Shown piece after piece: positions 1 to 10,329 of a DNA stretch of 64,000 nt; positions within the stretch are counted from its first letter, which is position 1, and each line of letters starts with the position of its first letter. The stretch covers positions 589,979 through 653,978 of the forward strand of contig CAUYUJ010005002.1 in NCBI GenBank assembly GCA_963575745.1. Reading direction: 5' to 3'. Source of the stretch: Prorocentrum cordatum. Taxonomy: Eukaryota; Sar; Dinophyceae; Prorocentrales; Prorocentraceae. The notes under the pieces were generated by a model. It was not told the origin of the DNA, searched no databases, and was given only the letters and a program-made list of their open reading frames with translations. A program made the position numbers and the translations under genes.

Positions 1-1320
1 AAGCAAATGCCACAATCCTTCAAAAACGTATGGGAAATCAATGATTTTCACCTTTTCGGGCCTTCCTGGAGGCCCTCTTGGAAGCCTCTTGGGCCGTCTT
101 GGGCCATCTTAGGGCCATCTTCGGTCGTTTTGGTGGGCTCCTGGCCCGCCCGACGCCGTCGGAAGCCGTTTGGGGGGCCCCTCTGGGCCGACTTGGGTCC
201 TCTTGGAATGCTCCAGGGCCGACTTGGAGGATATCTTGGGCGTCTTGGTAGCCTCCTGGGCCGTCTTGGGGGTCTCTGGGCCGTTCTGGGGCCATCTTGG
301 AGGCCTCTTGGGCGATCTTTGGGCGATCGTTGGGAGCTCTTGGGCCGTATTGGCCGAAAAGAAAGATGTGCCCAGAACCTTCAAAACCAACGAAAAACAA
401 TGATTTTGGCCTTCCTGGAGGCCCTCTTGGAGGCCTCTTGGGCCGTCTTGGGCCAGCTTCGAGCAAATTTCGGCCATCTTGGTGGGCCCCTGGCCCGTCT
501 GACGCCGTCGGAAGCCGTTTGGGGGCCTTTCTGGGCCGACTTGGGGCCCTCTTGGGGTGCTCCAGGGCCGTCTTAGAGGCCATCTTGGGCGTCTTGGAAG
601 CCTCTTGGGTCGTCTTTGTGCCCTCTTGGGTCTGTTTTGGGGGCCTCTTGGGCAGTTCTGAGGGCATCTTGGAGGCCTCTTGTGCGCTGTGGGGGCGATC
701 TTGGGGTCCTCTTGGGCCGTCTTCGGTCGTCGGAAAGCCGAAAAGGTGCCTCTTGGGGCCAGTTCGGATGCCTCTGGGGGGCCTCTTAGGGGCCTCTGTT
801 GGGCCTTTTGGGGCCGCTTGCGGGACCCTCTGGGGCCCCTTGGGGCCTCCTTGGCGCCTCTTGGGGCCTCCTGGGGGCTTGGGGCGGAAGGCTCGGATTT
901 TCGGTTCGTGTTCCCTCTCTTGGGGCCCTTTTGGGGCCGTCTTGAGCGCCTCTTGGGCCGTCTTGGAGCCTTCTTGGGCCGTTTCGGGGCCCTCTTGCGG
1001 CCTCTGGGCCATCTTGGGGCGGTTTTGAGAATCCGAGCCGAAAATGCAAGAAAATCAACATCATTCAAACACCTGAGTAACATTGACGGTTTTGGGCCTC
1101 TTGGTACCTTCTTGGGAGGCCTCTTGGAGGCTTCTGGAGGCGCCTTCGAGGCCTCCTTGGTGCCTTCTTGGAGGTCTCTTGGTGCCTTCTTGGAGCTTTC
1201 TTGGGGCGTCTTGGGGGCCCCTTGGGCCGTTATGAGCCTCTTGGGTTGATCTCTGCGTCTCTGTGCCCTGTTGGGCCGTCTTGGAAGCCGCTTGAGGCCC
1301 TCAAGACCCGTCTCGATGCC
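1..1320. repeat. GGCC-type degenerate minisatellite with higher-order period
   Basis: The stretch is built from variants of CTTGGGCCGTCTTGG and CTTGGAGGCCTCTTGG. All six frames therefore give long Pro/Lys/Gln- or Gly/Leu/Trp-rich open frames, which I treat as artefacts. AT-richer spacers containing CTTCAAAA, AATGATTTT or GAAAA recur near 20-60, 370-405, 720-750 and 1030-1090, giving a higher-order period of about 340-350 bp. The same family occurs in the opposite orientation at 57236-59328 and as a short piece near 36010-36130. No gene is supported here. Confidence 0.85.
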
Positions 1321-1459
1321 TCCTTGGCCCCGGGCACGCGAGAACACTTCCGGGAGCCCAGGGGGCACGCGGGGAGCCCCGCCAACTTTCGGAAACCGGG
1401 GTCCGGGCCCCGAGGAGGCTCCTCGGGAGTGAGGGTGGAGGCTCCAGGGATGAGGCTCG

Positions 1460-1643
1460 GTATCGTGTATCCGATCCCCATCCCCACCTCCATCCTTTTC
1501 GAGACCCCCACCAAGTTACCACCCCAGTTGGAGATACACCCTTTGGCACCCGATGGGAGCGACCTATATCCCCATGTAGGGGGGTAAATCGGCCAGCGGG
1601 GCCCAGGCCACGCCGCTGGGGATGGGGATCGGGTAAACGATAC
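1460..1643. mobile_element. 184-bp inverted-repeat (MITE-like) element
   Basis: The ends at 1460-1486 and 1617-1643 are inverted repeats of each other at 25 of 27 positions, both starting GTATCGT and ending GATCCCCATCCCCA. The interior has no coding capacity. No clear target-site duplication is visible, so the superfamily is unknown; a plain foldback is the alternative. Confidence 0.6.
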
Positions 1644-2040
1644 TCATAGGCAAAGGGCCTGAGAACACGCCCACTCCGTGCCCAGAGGCACGGTGGCGGA
1701 TGGGTTGAGCACGCTGCGTGTTAGCTCGGAGCACGCTGCGCGTTGGCTCGAAGCACGTTCTGGTGAAGGTACCGCGCCATGCCTACGGTTTCAATATGCG
1801 TGTTGAGCTCCGTTTCACAACGCTCCAGGTTGCGTGTTGCGTGTCGGGGCTACTCAGTTTCTAGCCGTGTTTCTCTCGCGACGCCGGAAGGCCAGGGCTG
1901 GCATGTCCCCCACGGCAGAGCGGAGGCGCACTGGTTCTCGCGCCGCGCAGCACCGCCACCGCCCAAGGCCACACATGGGGCCTGCGCCCCCCCCCCGCCC
2001 CCCCAGACCAGGGTGACCCGGTCGCGGCCTAACCGACCCC
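1644..2040. other. No gene; short tandem copies
   Basis: Three imperfect copies of a unit like GAGCACGCTGCGTGTTAGCTCG lie at about 1707-1757. The rest is GC-rich with C-runs near 1990. No supported coding region was seen. Confidence 0.5.
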
Positions 2041-2180
2041 TTTGAACAGGCTTCGCTGTCGGCCTCGCTGCAGACGTTGTCAATTTGAGACAGATTGCCG
2101 CCTGCCCAACAGCGGCCGCTGTCGGTTTTGGACAACATTGGCTTCTGGGCACGGTGCCCACTTGTTCCGTACCCGTTTGA
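2041..2180 (+). mobile_element. MITE family A, copy 1 (left end missing)
   Basis: Shares with copies at 5032, 23186 and 54621 the order TTTGAACAG, GTCGGC, TTGAGACA, CTGCCCAACAGCGGCCGCTGT, GGACAACA and a right end containing CCGTACCC. The left terminal repeat is not recognisable. The element is non-coding; open frames across it come from the shared repeat. Confidence 0.6.
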
Positions 2181-2467
2181 AGCGTCCAAGTCCGTGACGA
2201 GCCTTTTCTTTCGGTAGCACCTCATGGGAGCCTTGTATGTCCTCGAATTTCCATGTCCTCTAGGGTGCATCAGCGTGCGCCAGTGTTTGATAATCGATAA
2301 GCAAGCGCCGATGCAGCGTCGGTTAGCGTCGGCTAGCGCCAGCAGCATCACATGGGAGGCACCCACGAGTTGCCACAGAACTTTTCACCCTCCAGGCTTC
2401 CGTCTGGCCGCCTGCCCACGTCCTGGAGCGAGGCGAGGGGGCCGTCATGCAGGCCTCGGATGAGGAC

Positions 2468-3010
2468 ACATATATATATATATATATATATACAAGTGGC
2501 ACGTGTGTGCCCAGGCTCATACAACAAGCTGAAGGGGCGTTTGAAGCAGGAGTGACATGCAACAGCGAAGTCGCACTCGAGCGCAAGTGGGGTTGCCACA
2601 CCTTGCGATGTGTGTACCAGGGCCCCCCAGGAAGCCTCAGGAGGCCCGACTTGGATACCAGAAGAGGCTCCAGGAGGCCCCAGGATTGTGAGTGTTGTGT
2701 GTGTGTGATGTGTGTGCTTTGTGTGGTGCGTGCTTTTTGTGTGTTGTCGGTGTTGTGTGTGTGTGTGTGTGTATGTTATGTTTGTCTAGCGTGTGATGTG
2801 TTGGGCGTGATTTGTGTCTCTGTGTGTGCATGTAGTTCTGAAGCCCCAGGAGGCCCCAGGAGGCCCCAGGCGGCCTCAGCAGGCCCAGGAGAACTCCAGG
2901 AGGCTCCGAGGCGGGGTCTGGGGTACCAGAAGGTCCAGAAAGCCCCAGGAGGCCCCAGGAGGTTCCAGGAGGCCCCCAGGAGGCTCCGAGGAGGGGTCTG
3001 GGGCTCGATT
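2468..3010. repeat. (TA)n, GGAGGCCCCA minisatellite and (TG)n
   Basis: A (TA)n run lies at about 2468-2492. Variants of CAGGAGGCCCCAGGAGG fill 2625-2690 and 2840-3005, split by a TG-rich stretch at about 2694-2835. Reading frames over the area are low-complexity and are not called as genes. Confidence 0.8.
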
Positions 3011-3232
3011 TTGGGAGGATGTCTCAGGCGAAACCGCCATTCTCTGAGAATCGGGGTCAAAATTATTGAAATTACCATGTGTTTTTGAAGATGTTGTGTT
3101 AAAATTGAAATGACACGATTTCGAGGGATGTCCGTCGAAACGGCCGGGAAAATCGAAGACGCACGCACGCACGGACGCACGGACGCATTAATCCCCTCTG
3201 AGCTCTACTCCCTCGGAGAGGTGCGTATGAGA

Positions 3233-3263
<31 letters not shown>

Positions 3264-3465
3264 TCTCCTCGTCCTTCTCCTCGCCCTCCTCCTCCTCCTC
3301 CTCGTCCTCCTCCTCCTCCTCCTCCTCCTCCTCCTCCCTCCTCCCTCCTCTCTCCTCTCTCCCTCCTGCTCCTCCTTCTCCTCCTCCTTCTCCTCCTCCT
3401 CGTCCTCCTCCGCCTCCTCCTCGTCCTCCGCCTCCTCCTCCTCCTCCTCCTCCTTTTCTCCCCTG
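3233..3465. repeat. (TA)n then (CTC)n microsatellites
   Basis: An AT dinucleotide run at about 3233-3260 is followed by a CTC/CTT trinucleotide tract to 3465. The Ser/Leu/Pro-rich open frames on both strands are products of the repeat. Confidence 0.9.
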
Positions 3466-3499
3466 CTCCTACACGGGCGGCGCGCACATAGTGGAGCAC

Positions 3500-3608
3500 G
3501 GCCCCAGGGCGTTCCAGAGCGTTTCGGAACCCTCTCGGTGCGCTCCCCAGCGCTCTGGAACGGCCGCGGCGCCTGCTACGTCCTCCAGACCCGCTGGCTC
3601 TTAGAGAT
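3500..3608 (+). repeat. Dispersed repeat B, copy 1
   Basis: About 105 bp matching 5600-5702 in the same orientation. Shared blocks include CTCTGGAACGGC, GCGGCGCC, TACGTCCTCCAGAC and CTCAGAGAT-like ends. Internal CCAGAG/CTCTGG pairs could fold. It is non-coding and its class is unknown. Confidence 0.6.
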
Positions 3609-4464
3609 GCAAGACGCTTCGCGTTCACCGCCCGCCCATTCCAGTTCTCGCCGGAGGGGGCTCACATGGGGGCCGAAGACGGGAGAAGCTGAGGCTCACA
3701 TGGGGGCTAAGCTGCGTACAGAGGCGCCAACAAGGGCCGACGAGGGCCCCAGAGGTTTTCAGAGGTTCCCAAGTGCCTCAAGAGTCTTGCGCCATTCCGC
3801 CGACCCCCAGAAGAGGACGTGTGTTGTTTCCGATGTTCTTTGTATGTTGGCTGCCGCTCCTCGCTTTGCTGGCGGCCTGCAGTTATTGCGTTGTCTTGGA
3901 GGGCCCCCCTGGGGGCTTTTCTCGGGGGTCTCTTGGGGTGGTGTGTGGGGTCTAGGTGAGCATTTTTTAGTGGGGAGGCTCCAGGGGTCCTTGCGGGCTG
4001 TTGCATGAGGACCACTTGAACGCGCCGGTTCTGGGCCACCAGTGTCGTGCTGCTCACGTGCAGTTGTTGCTGGGAGTTGGCAGATCCTCATCCTGCCCTT
4101 GATAGAAAAACGAAAACGATGCAACAAAACAGCCCTGTCGTTTGCAGGGCCCACGAAGTTCTCGGCTTCGGCGCATCCTCGCCCTCGGCGGAAGCTGGCG
4201 GAAGGCGGCGCAAGTAGGACGGCGGCGGAATTTCGGCGGAGTTAGCCGTGAGACGTCAGCATTTTTGGCCTTTGGGGCTCGATCAGGCCGCCCCCGAGCG
4301 ATGCCCGCTCAGCGGTTCCCCAGTGCCCCACCGCGCGCCGCGCCCGCGACCGCGCGGCCGCCCGCGGCCGCGGCGGCCGCCCAGCCGCTGCGCCTGGCAT
4401 CGGCGGGCGGGCAGCGAAGAGCGCCTGGACGGCGCCGGGCGGGGCTGGGACAGAGCCTGAGGCA
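3609..4464. other. No supported gene
   Basis: GC-rich single-copy-looking DNA. Two CTCACATGGGGGC words lie near 3660-3710. The open frames have no recognisable motifs, and frames on both strands are equally open, as expected in GC-rich DNA. Confidence 0.45.
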
Positions 4465-4545
4465 CCACGACTGGGGATTGATGCGGTCGATGCCGAGGCC
4501 CGTCTTGTGGTCGAAGCGTAGGAGCACGTGCTTGAGCTTGGCCAA
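4465..4545 (-). pseudogene. Possible LINE reverse-transcriptase relic
   Basis: Read on the minus strand this short piece gives AKLKHVLLRFDHKTGLGIDR followed by INPQSW. It resembles the stretch ahead of RT motif A in dinoflagellate LINEs (F..TG.G.D..P..+). Both flanks lose the resemblance at once. It is short, so chance similarity cannot be excluded. Confidence 0.3.
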
Positions 4546-5031
4546 GAAGACGGTCTGGGCAAGACGACGCTGTCGGGCTCATCCCACAGGGAGTGGCTCA
4601 TTGGTTCTTTGCCGTCGTTCCAGAGTCGGGGCCATGAGCATATCCACCATTCTATGCTTGTCCCTCCTACTTAGTGGCTCATGGGTGCCCAAGCGCAGCG
4701 CACATGTTTTGTCAACGCTTGTCACCCAGAGAACAGGCCAGAACATTGCAACTATGTTTCATCCTGTTGCGTTTCTGCGAGGCCCCATGGGACACGGCCC
4801 AGATACCTTAGTGTATATACGCGCGGTTCCAACGGAGCGTTCTGGAATGAACGCTCTGAGCAGGCCGCGGCACCAGTAAATCTTCAGATCCGTGGGATTT
4901 CAGGGATCCACGATATATCCCTGTCCGAGTGTGTTCAGGTCCCAGGGTCGCCTTACGGCGGGCGGCAGCCTGCCCCAGGCGCACCTTGGCGTCCAAACTG
5001 GTGACGCCCGCCAGCGGGAGTCGCACAGTGC

Positions 5032-5249
5032 GCTCGAACTGGGTACGGCAAGAATGGATACGAAGACCAACTGCGGTTCCTGTCAACAGCGCCCCCTGCT
5101 CATTTTGAACAGGACTCGTTGTCGGCGTCGCCGCGGATATTGTCCATTTGAGACAACAGGTCGCGTGCTCAACTGCGGCCGCTGTCGGTTGGGGACAACA
5201 CGATGTGCTGTTGGGCATCGTGCCCGTGTGTCGCGTACCCATTTCGGGT
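5032..5249 (+). mobile_element. MITE family A, copy 2
   Basis: The left end (GCTCGAACTGGGTACGG...) and the inverted right end (ACCCGAAATGGGTACGC...) are imperfect inverted repeats. The core has TTTGAACAGGAC, GTCGGCGTCGCCGCGG, TTGTCCATTTGAGACA and GCGGCCGCTGTCGG, shared with copies at 2041, 23186 and 54621. It is non-coding; no target duplication was found. Confidence 0.65.
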
Positions 5250-5426
5250 ATGCTGAGTCGTGGCCCTCCCAGGGTCAGGCAGGCCTATGATGAAGATAAG
5301 TCCTTCCAGAGCGTTGTGGGACGCTCTCAGAGATTGTTGTCGTATCCTCTGGCGCGTAGCGGTCGTTACCCGGACCAAATCCCTCCCCATCCAGGTAACG
5401 GTAACGGTCGCTTTTCGGGGGGGAGT

Positions 5427-6130
5427 CTGGACCCACCCCCACATGCTGGTGCTCGCGCGCATACGGTGGCGATCGCAGCGCACCCAGGCCCCGACGTGAC
5501 CCAAACCCCGCCTAAGCGTTACCGTGAACCAGGGCCCCAACCCCCCGGGTAACGAGCGTCATCGGAAATGATACAAGACAAACCTCACGATGAAGAGAAG
5601 TCGCCCCAGAGTGCTCTGAACCTTTCTCAGAACGTTCTGGGGCGCTCTGGAACGGCGGCGGCGCCCGATACGTCCTCCAGACTCGCCGGTTCTCAGAGAT
5701 TTGTCGGCGCGGGGGTGGCACTGGGGGGGGGGCGGCCGTCTGAGAAGCTGGGAGGGCGTTTTAGAAAAGCAGGGGCCTTCTGAGAAGGCCTCTACCCTTC
5801 TAAGGAGGCCCCAGGGCTTCTCAGACGCCCCCCGTCTTCTTAGAATGCGCCCCTCGCGCTGCCCACTTGTGCGCGTCGCCAGCAGCCGAAGTCGCAGCCT
5901 TTTTTGGCGGGCGGCCAGGGGGACGAGGTTGGTTCAAGGGTTATCGACTCCGCCGCCGCGGTAACTTTGGCTGATCTTACGTGCTACGTCTGGACCCCCC
6001 CCCGCATGCTGGTGCTCGCGTGCATGTATGGTGATCGCAGCGCACCCTCCCGCCCCGACATGCCCCACCCCGCCCAAGCCCAAGCGTTACCGTAACCCAG
6101 GGCCCCTCTCCCCCGGCAGCAACCGTTACC
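5427..6130 (+). repeat. Two copies of a GTAACG-bounded repeat, plus repeat B copy 2
   Basis: 5427-5555 and 5983-6120 are the same sequence in the same orientation: GTCTGGACCC, ATGCTGGTGCTCGCG, GGTGATCGCAGCGCACCC, AAGCGTTACCGT. The first copy is preceded by GGTAACGGTAACGG, the inverse of its GTTACCGT end, so it may have terminal inverted repeats. Repeat B copy 2 (5600-5702, partner of 3500-3608) lies between them. Confidence 0.6.
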
Positions 6131-6399
6131 ACAAACAATATTTCAAACACAGTTTCCGCCCGATTTGATCCATGCATTAGCCTTTCGTCCTAACATGAAT
6201 CTGCCCAGAGAGGTGGGCGCTGCTGGGCCGCACTTGGTGCCGCCCAACGGCCGGCATGCCTCGCCGCTGCGGCCTGGCGTGGCCTACCCGCCCCGGGTTT
6301 GCGCTGAACTGGGGTAGCGCATCACCGCCCCCTCCCCCCTCCTAGAGGGGACCTCGAAGAGGACATGTTAGCCAGCGTGGACCCCAAACAGTGCGCTCC

Positions 6400-6662
6400 T
6401 GTACAGTAGAGGTCGGTGTGAGCTATGTGCTGAAATCTGTTCCGTGTAGTTAAGCTATGTGAGGTAAACTCTAGGTGAAAACCCTGCGGTGCAAGCTATG
6501 TCGTGTAAGCTATGTCGCCCAAGCTATACGGTGTGAGTTGAGGGTGAAAGCTATGGTGCGCAAGCTGTGTGATGTGAGTTATGTTGTGCAGGCTATGTGG
6601 TGTGAACTGCGTGTTGGAAGTTCTGTTGTGCAAGTCATGTGGTGAAAGTTCTGTCGTGTAAG
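6400..6662. repeat. AAGCTATGTNGTGTG tandem repeat
   Basis: About a dozen degenerate copies of a 15-20 bp unit (AAGCTATGT plus GGTGTGA variants) run through this interval. It is AT-richer than its flanks and has no coding potential. Confidence 0.75.
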
Positions 6663-7012
6663 CTCAGAGCACGCGGCGCCCACGAGGCGGCACGGGCGGC
6701 AACATGGCGCAACTTCGGGAAATCCACCCAGCGCACCGGACGCCCACGATGCGGCACTGCGGCACGGGCAGCACGGTGGCGAAACCTGGTGAAACCCACC
6801 CAGCGCACGGGGCGCTCACCAGGCGCCCGCGAGGCGGCACGGGCGGCAACCTGGCGAAAGCTCGGCATACCCCAAAGCGCGGGGCGCCCGCCTGGCGCCC
6901 ACGAGGCGGCACGGGCAGAAACGTGGCGAAGCGTCGGCACACCCCCCAAGCGCGGGGTGTCCACGAGGCGCCCACATCGCTGCACGGGCGGCAGCGTTGC
7001 GAGAATCCGGGA
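6663..7012. repeat. About 70-bp GC-rich tandem repeat, five copies
   Basis: Units share GGCGCCCACGAGGCGGCACGG, GCGGCAAC and GGCGAAAC...CACCCAGCGC. On the minus strand the units spell repeated LPPVPPRGRLV-like peptides and on the plus strand THEAARAATWRN-like peptides. Since both strands stay open, I treat this as satellite DNA and not a gene. Confidence 0.65.
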
Positions 7013-7814
7013 TACCCAACACATGGCTTCACGCACTAAATTCAGAACCCATAGGTGCAAGCCATGTTTGGACACATGCAGAATCGACAGATTTTCGGAG
7101 GTCCGCGCTGATCTCTCGGATCGGTGCTGGACCCCCTCCCTGGCGCGCGACGTCCGAGACATCTTCGCGGACCTCCGACGTGTTGCGCTGATGTTATGCC
7201 GTATTCCTCTCCTGGGATCCGCCACGCGTAAGAGCAACCCCTCGCAGGAGAGACCTCCTGGCGCGGGCCCACATGGGGGCCCCCCCTCAGCACTGGCTGG
7301 CGCGTTTGGGTCTGCCCTGCCCGTGGCCTCCTGCAGCCGCGCACCGACGTTAACTCCTGCCTTGGGCTCTGGAGCCCCCGCCCCAGCACCCAGGGAGGGC
7401 CGGTGGTAGGGGGCCACATGCGAACCCTGCCCCTTCCGCCCACGATCTCTGGGGGGGCTGGCAGGTGCAGGGTTCGCACGTGGTCCCCTAGGTGGCCCAG
7501 CAGGAGACCCGCCTGCGGCGGATCGGGGTGGGGGCGGCCTCGGAGGAGGAGGAGGAGGAGGCGCAGAAGGAGGAGGAGGAGGAGGAGGAGGAGGAGGAGG
7601 AGGAGGACCATCACTTGGCTGATGAGGGAGGCTAAGGGTTGGCCGGCCCGACCCTAACCCGAAACCTCGTGGCGCTGAGCCACCAATCTTCTCCATTGCG
7701 ACCGAGGCTGCGCCAGGGAGCCGCAGAGACGGCAGAACGCTACCGACGCGGAAAAGGGCGATGACGGGCGACACACGTGCAGACACAGCGCGCACATGCA
7801 CACGCACGTGCACT
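7013..7814. other. No supported gene; short (GGA)n tract
   Basis: GC-rich DNA with a GGA/GAG tract at about 7547-7606. No domain could be recognised in any frame. Confidence 0.45.
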
Positions 7815-8938
7815 AGACAGTCAGAATGCCCAGATTCCAAAACAGGAGATGATGGCATTGGGCTCGTCCTTCTGCGTACCCTTCCTTTTGAGCTCGCACG
7901 GAGTGTGGCGACAACGGCCGCCACTGCCCTGCATTCTCGCACGCGCTGCTCCCAGGGCTGTAGCTGTAGTATTGGGCTCCAGCTTCGTCTCCCACTTCTC
8001 GCATGCCTCTAACATCCTCTGGAAATCCTTGCTGACGACGTCGGGCTGCGACTTCGCCTCCCACATGCCCAGGTGCCCAAAACTGTGGATGATGAGATTG
8101 GGCTCGTCTTTCTGCGTGCCCTACCTCTTGGGCTGCATTGTCGCACGCGCTGTTCACTAGGCTGTACTTAGCTGTAGAACTCAGGCCCCAGCTTTGCCTC
8201 CCACTTCTCCCATGCGTATAACAGACTCTTGAAATCTGTGCAGGCGATGTCGGGCTGCGACTTCGCCACCCAAATGCCCTGATCCCAACGTAGTAGGTGA
8301 TGGCCTTGTGCTCGTCCTTCAGCGTTCCTGTCCTCGTGGGCTCTCGCGGAGTGTGGCGAAACCAGCCGCCATTGCCCTTCATTCTCGCACTCGCTGCTCA
8401 TGAAGCAGTAGTTGTAGAACTCGGGCTCCAGCTTCGCCTCCCTCGTCTCGCTCACGCAGTGCGATATACGGGATGCGTCAAACTTCGACTGGAAAACTTG
8501 CCTGGCGACGTCGGGCTGCGACTTCGCCCCAAAAATGCCCTGATCGCCACGCTTTAGGTGATGGCATTGGACTCGACCTTCATCTTTGGGCTCCAGCTTC
8601 GCTTCCCCCTTCTCGCACTTGGTTAGAGATGTATGGGCTGCGTCCAATCCACGGAGAATCGGTGCTGGCGACGGCGAACTGCGACTGAGCTGCCACAAGG
8701 CCCTTACCCCTGCGCTCTAGCTGATGGCGTTCGGCTCGTCCTGCGCCGCACAGCCCCTGCTGCCACTGCTTGCCGTCCAACGACCAAGCGGCGTAGTACT
8801 TCGCGAAGTACTGTCGGCCGCTCTGGAGGCGCTTGAAGCCGTGCATCCCGACGGAGGCTGGGCGGTGTCGGATCCCCATGGCACCCAAGCGCGCGCCCGC
8901 CGCGCGCCGCCCGGGGGACCCAGGTCGCGCCGACCAAC
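7815..8938 (-). pseudogene. Degenerate tandem-repeat gene beginning at a spliced-leader relic
   Basis: On the minus strand, related blocks recur starting near 8707, 8545, 8283 and 8069. Each holds AKSQPDVA-like, EKWEAKLEPEFY-like, ENEGQWR.VSPHS-like and AEGRAQCHHL-like peptides, and each changes frame or hits stops. The first reading frame after the leader relic is 8580-8879, from the ATG at 8877-8879. The conserved DNA word GTCGGGCTGCGACTTCGCC (plus strand) marks three units and a diverged form marks the fourth. I do not recognise the domain. The leader relic just upstream says this was once a trans-spliced mRNA copied back into DNA; decay followed, unless the frame changes are unrecognised introns. 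Confidence 0.5.
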
Positions 8939-8989
8939 ATTGAGCCAAAATGGCTTGAGCCAAAATGGATTGAGCCAAATGTCTACGGT
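8939..8989 (-). other. Three tandem spliced-leader relics
   Basis: Reverse-complemented, the DNA reads ACCGTAGACATTTGGCTCAA, then TCCATTTTGGCTCAA, then GCCATTTTGGCTCAA. The dinoflagellate spliced leader ends GTAGCCATTTTGGCTCAAG. The outermost copy (8969-8989) is nearly full length with one base lost and two changed; the inner two are the 3' parts of the leader. Stacked relics of this kind are known in dinoflagellates from repeated trans-splicing and retroposition. The relics point into the minus-strand pseudogene. Confidence 0.9.
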
Positions 8990-9120
8990 GGGAGGAGGAG
9001 GACGAGGAGGAGGAGGAGGAGGAGGAGGAGGAGGAGTAGGAGGAGGAGGAGGATGAGGAGGAGGAGGAGGGGGAGGAGGAGGAGGAGGGGGAGGAGGAGG
9101 AGGAGGAGAAGGAGGAGGAG
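8990..9120. repeat. (GGA)n microsatellite
   Basis: A nearly pure GGA/GAG tract directly upstream (on the minus strand) of the leader relics. Ser- or Pro-rich frames over it are artefacts. Confidence 0.9.
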
Positions 9121-9293
9121 TCTTGGCGAGGTGCCGCCGTCCACCTTGTTTCGCGTCGGTTTGGGCTCTGCATTGGCGCGGAGGCCACGGCCAGCGCGGG
9201 GTCACACAGCCCCGTCGTTGGGTCACGGGGCCGACAGAGGGTCACGTCAGCCCTGCTGGGCTCCTAAGGGCTCCCGAGAGGTGTCACGCAAAA

Positions 9294-9436
9294 CAGGGCT
9301 GGACCTAAACGTTGTTTTGCTGGACTTCGGCTGTGTTTTGTGTTTTGGTTTGGCAGGGAGGTACAGGAAAACAGGTGGAGCAAAACTAGCAACGCAAAGA
9401 TTACAAAACGAAAGACAACGCTTAGGTCCAGCCCTG
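9294..9436. mobile_element. hAT-like MITE, 143 bp
   Basis: Terminal inverted repeats at 9294-9315 and 9415-9436 agree at 21 of 22 bases and start CAGGGCTGGACC. Flanking 8-bp words ACGCAAAA (9286-9293) and ACGCAACA (9437-9444) match at 7 of 8 positions and fit a target-site duplication. A terminal CAGGG and 8-bp duplications are the hallmarks of hAT elements. The interior is too short to encode a transposase, so the element is non-autonomous. Confidence 0.8.
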
Positions 9437-9444
9437 ACGCAACA

Positions 9445-10329
9445 TGCCCGCCAATACGGGTGTGTGACTGCCGCAAGTTGGCAACGCTTCAAACTGTACG
9501 CGCCCAGGTCCTGCCTCCTGGCCGCGTGTACCAGGCTGTGGTGCAGCCCACCCTGCTGCCGCCGCCGCTGGGCGCATGCCTGGCGCCTCCGCAGACGACG
9601 GGCTCCGCGCGGGGCAGGGACACCCCCTCCGCGCCGGCCTCCGAGCGATCCAGCCCCGTGCCTGCCGCTGGGTGCCCTGTCGCTGCCGCGGCCTCGAAGG
9701 TCTTGAGGGGGTGGGGGGCGCAAGCCGAACGCCGACCTTCCGCTCCGGGCGACCCCCGGCGACCGACCACCTCGCTGAGCGGCGACCAAGGCTCGGTTTT
9801 CCGACGTTCACGTTGGTTCTCGGCGGTTTTCTTGTTTTGGGGTGCGTTCCAGCAGCTGCGCCTTGCCGAGGGCGTTCCAGGGGTGCCCAGATGGTCCCGA
9901 ACGGCCGCCGAAGGCCCGAGTGATGGCCCGAAAACCACGACGGGGGCCCCCAATCGGTGCGGTGACCACACCGCGTGGTGAGTCGGTGGGGATTCGGGGT
10001 CACTGCACGGTTTTGGAGCTCGGGTTGTTCTCCGAAGAAGTCGTTGTCGACCGGCGCCTCCAGGGTCCCCAAAAATGTGTGGTGACGGACCTTGCGGTGA
10101 GATCTTTTGGTGCTTCAAGGTCACCACACGGTGTGTCGCCACACTGATCTGGGATCCCCCAACGCGCGCCCGAGGCCAGTTGCCTGGCCGGAGCCATGCG
10201 GCCTGGCCTTCTTCTGCACGGCCTGCCCATCTCGCGCTCGCGTGGTGAAATTGCTCGGCGCGGAGAAACCCATACGTGCATCTCCATTTCCTGGTACTTC
10301 CCACCGTGAGCGCCGCGCTTGAGGCATCC
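9445..10329. other. No supported gene
   Basis: GC-rich DNA with repeated GGTGACCACACCG / GGTCACCACACGG words near 9960 and 10120, possibly able to pair. Open frames exist on both strands without recognisable motifs. Confidence 0.4.

Noticed and set aside
38-1368. Long Pro/Lys/Gln-rich and Gly/Trp-rich open frames on both strands
   Set aside because: They are translations of the GGCC minisatellite; frames stay open on both strands and have no domain content.
4242-4879. 245-codon plus-strand frame and overlapping minus frames
   Set aside because: Ala/Pro/Arg-rich GC artefacts; only a short minus-strand piece (4465-4545) looks RT-like.
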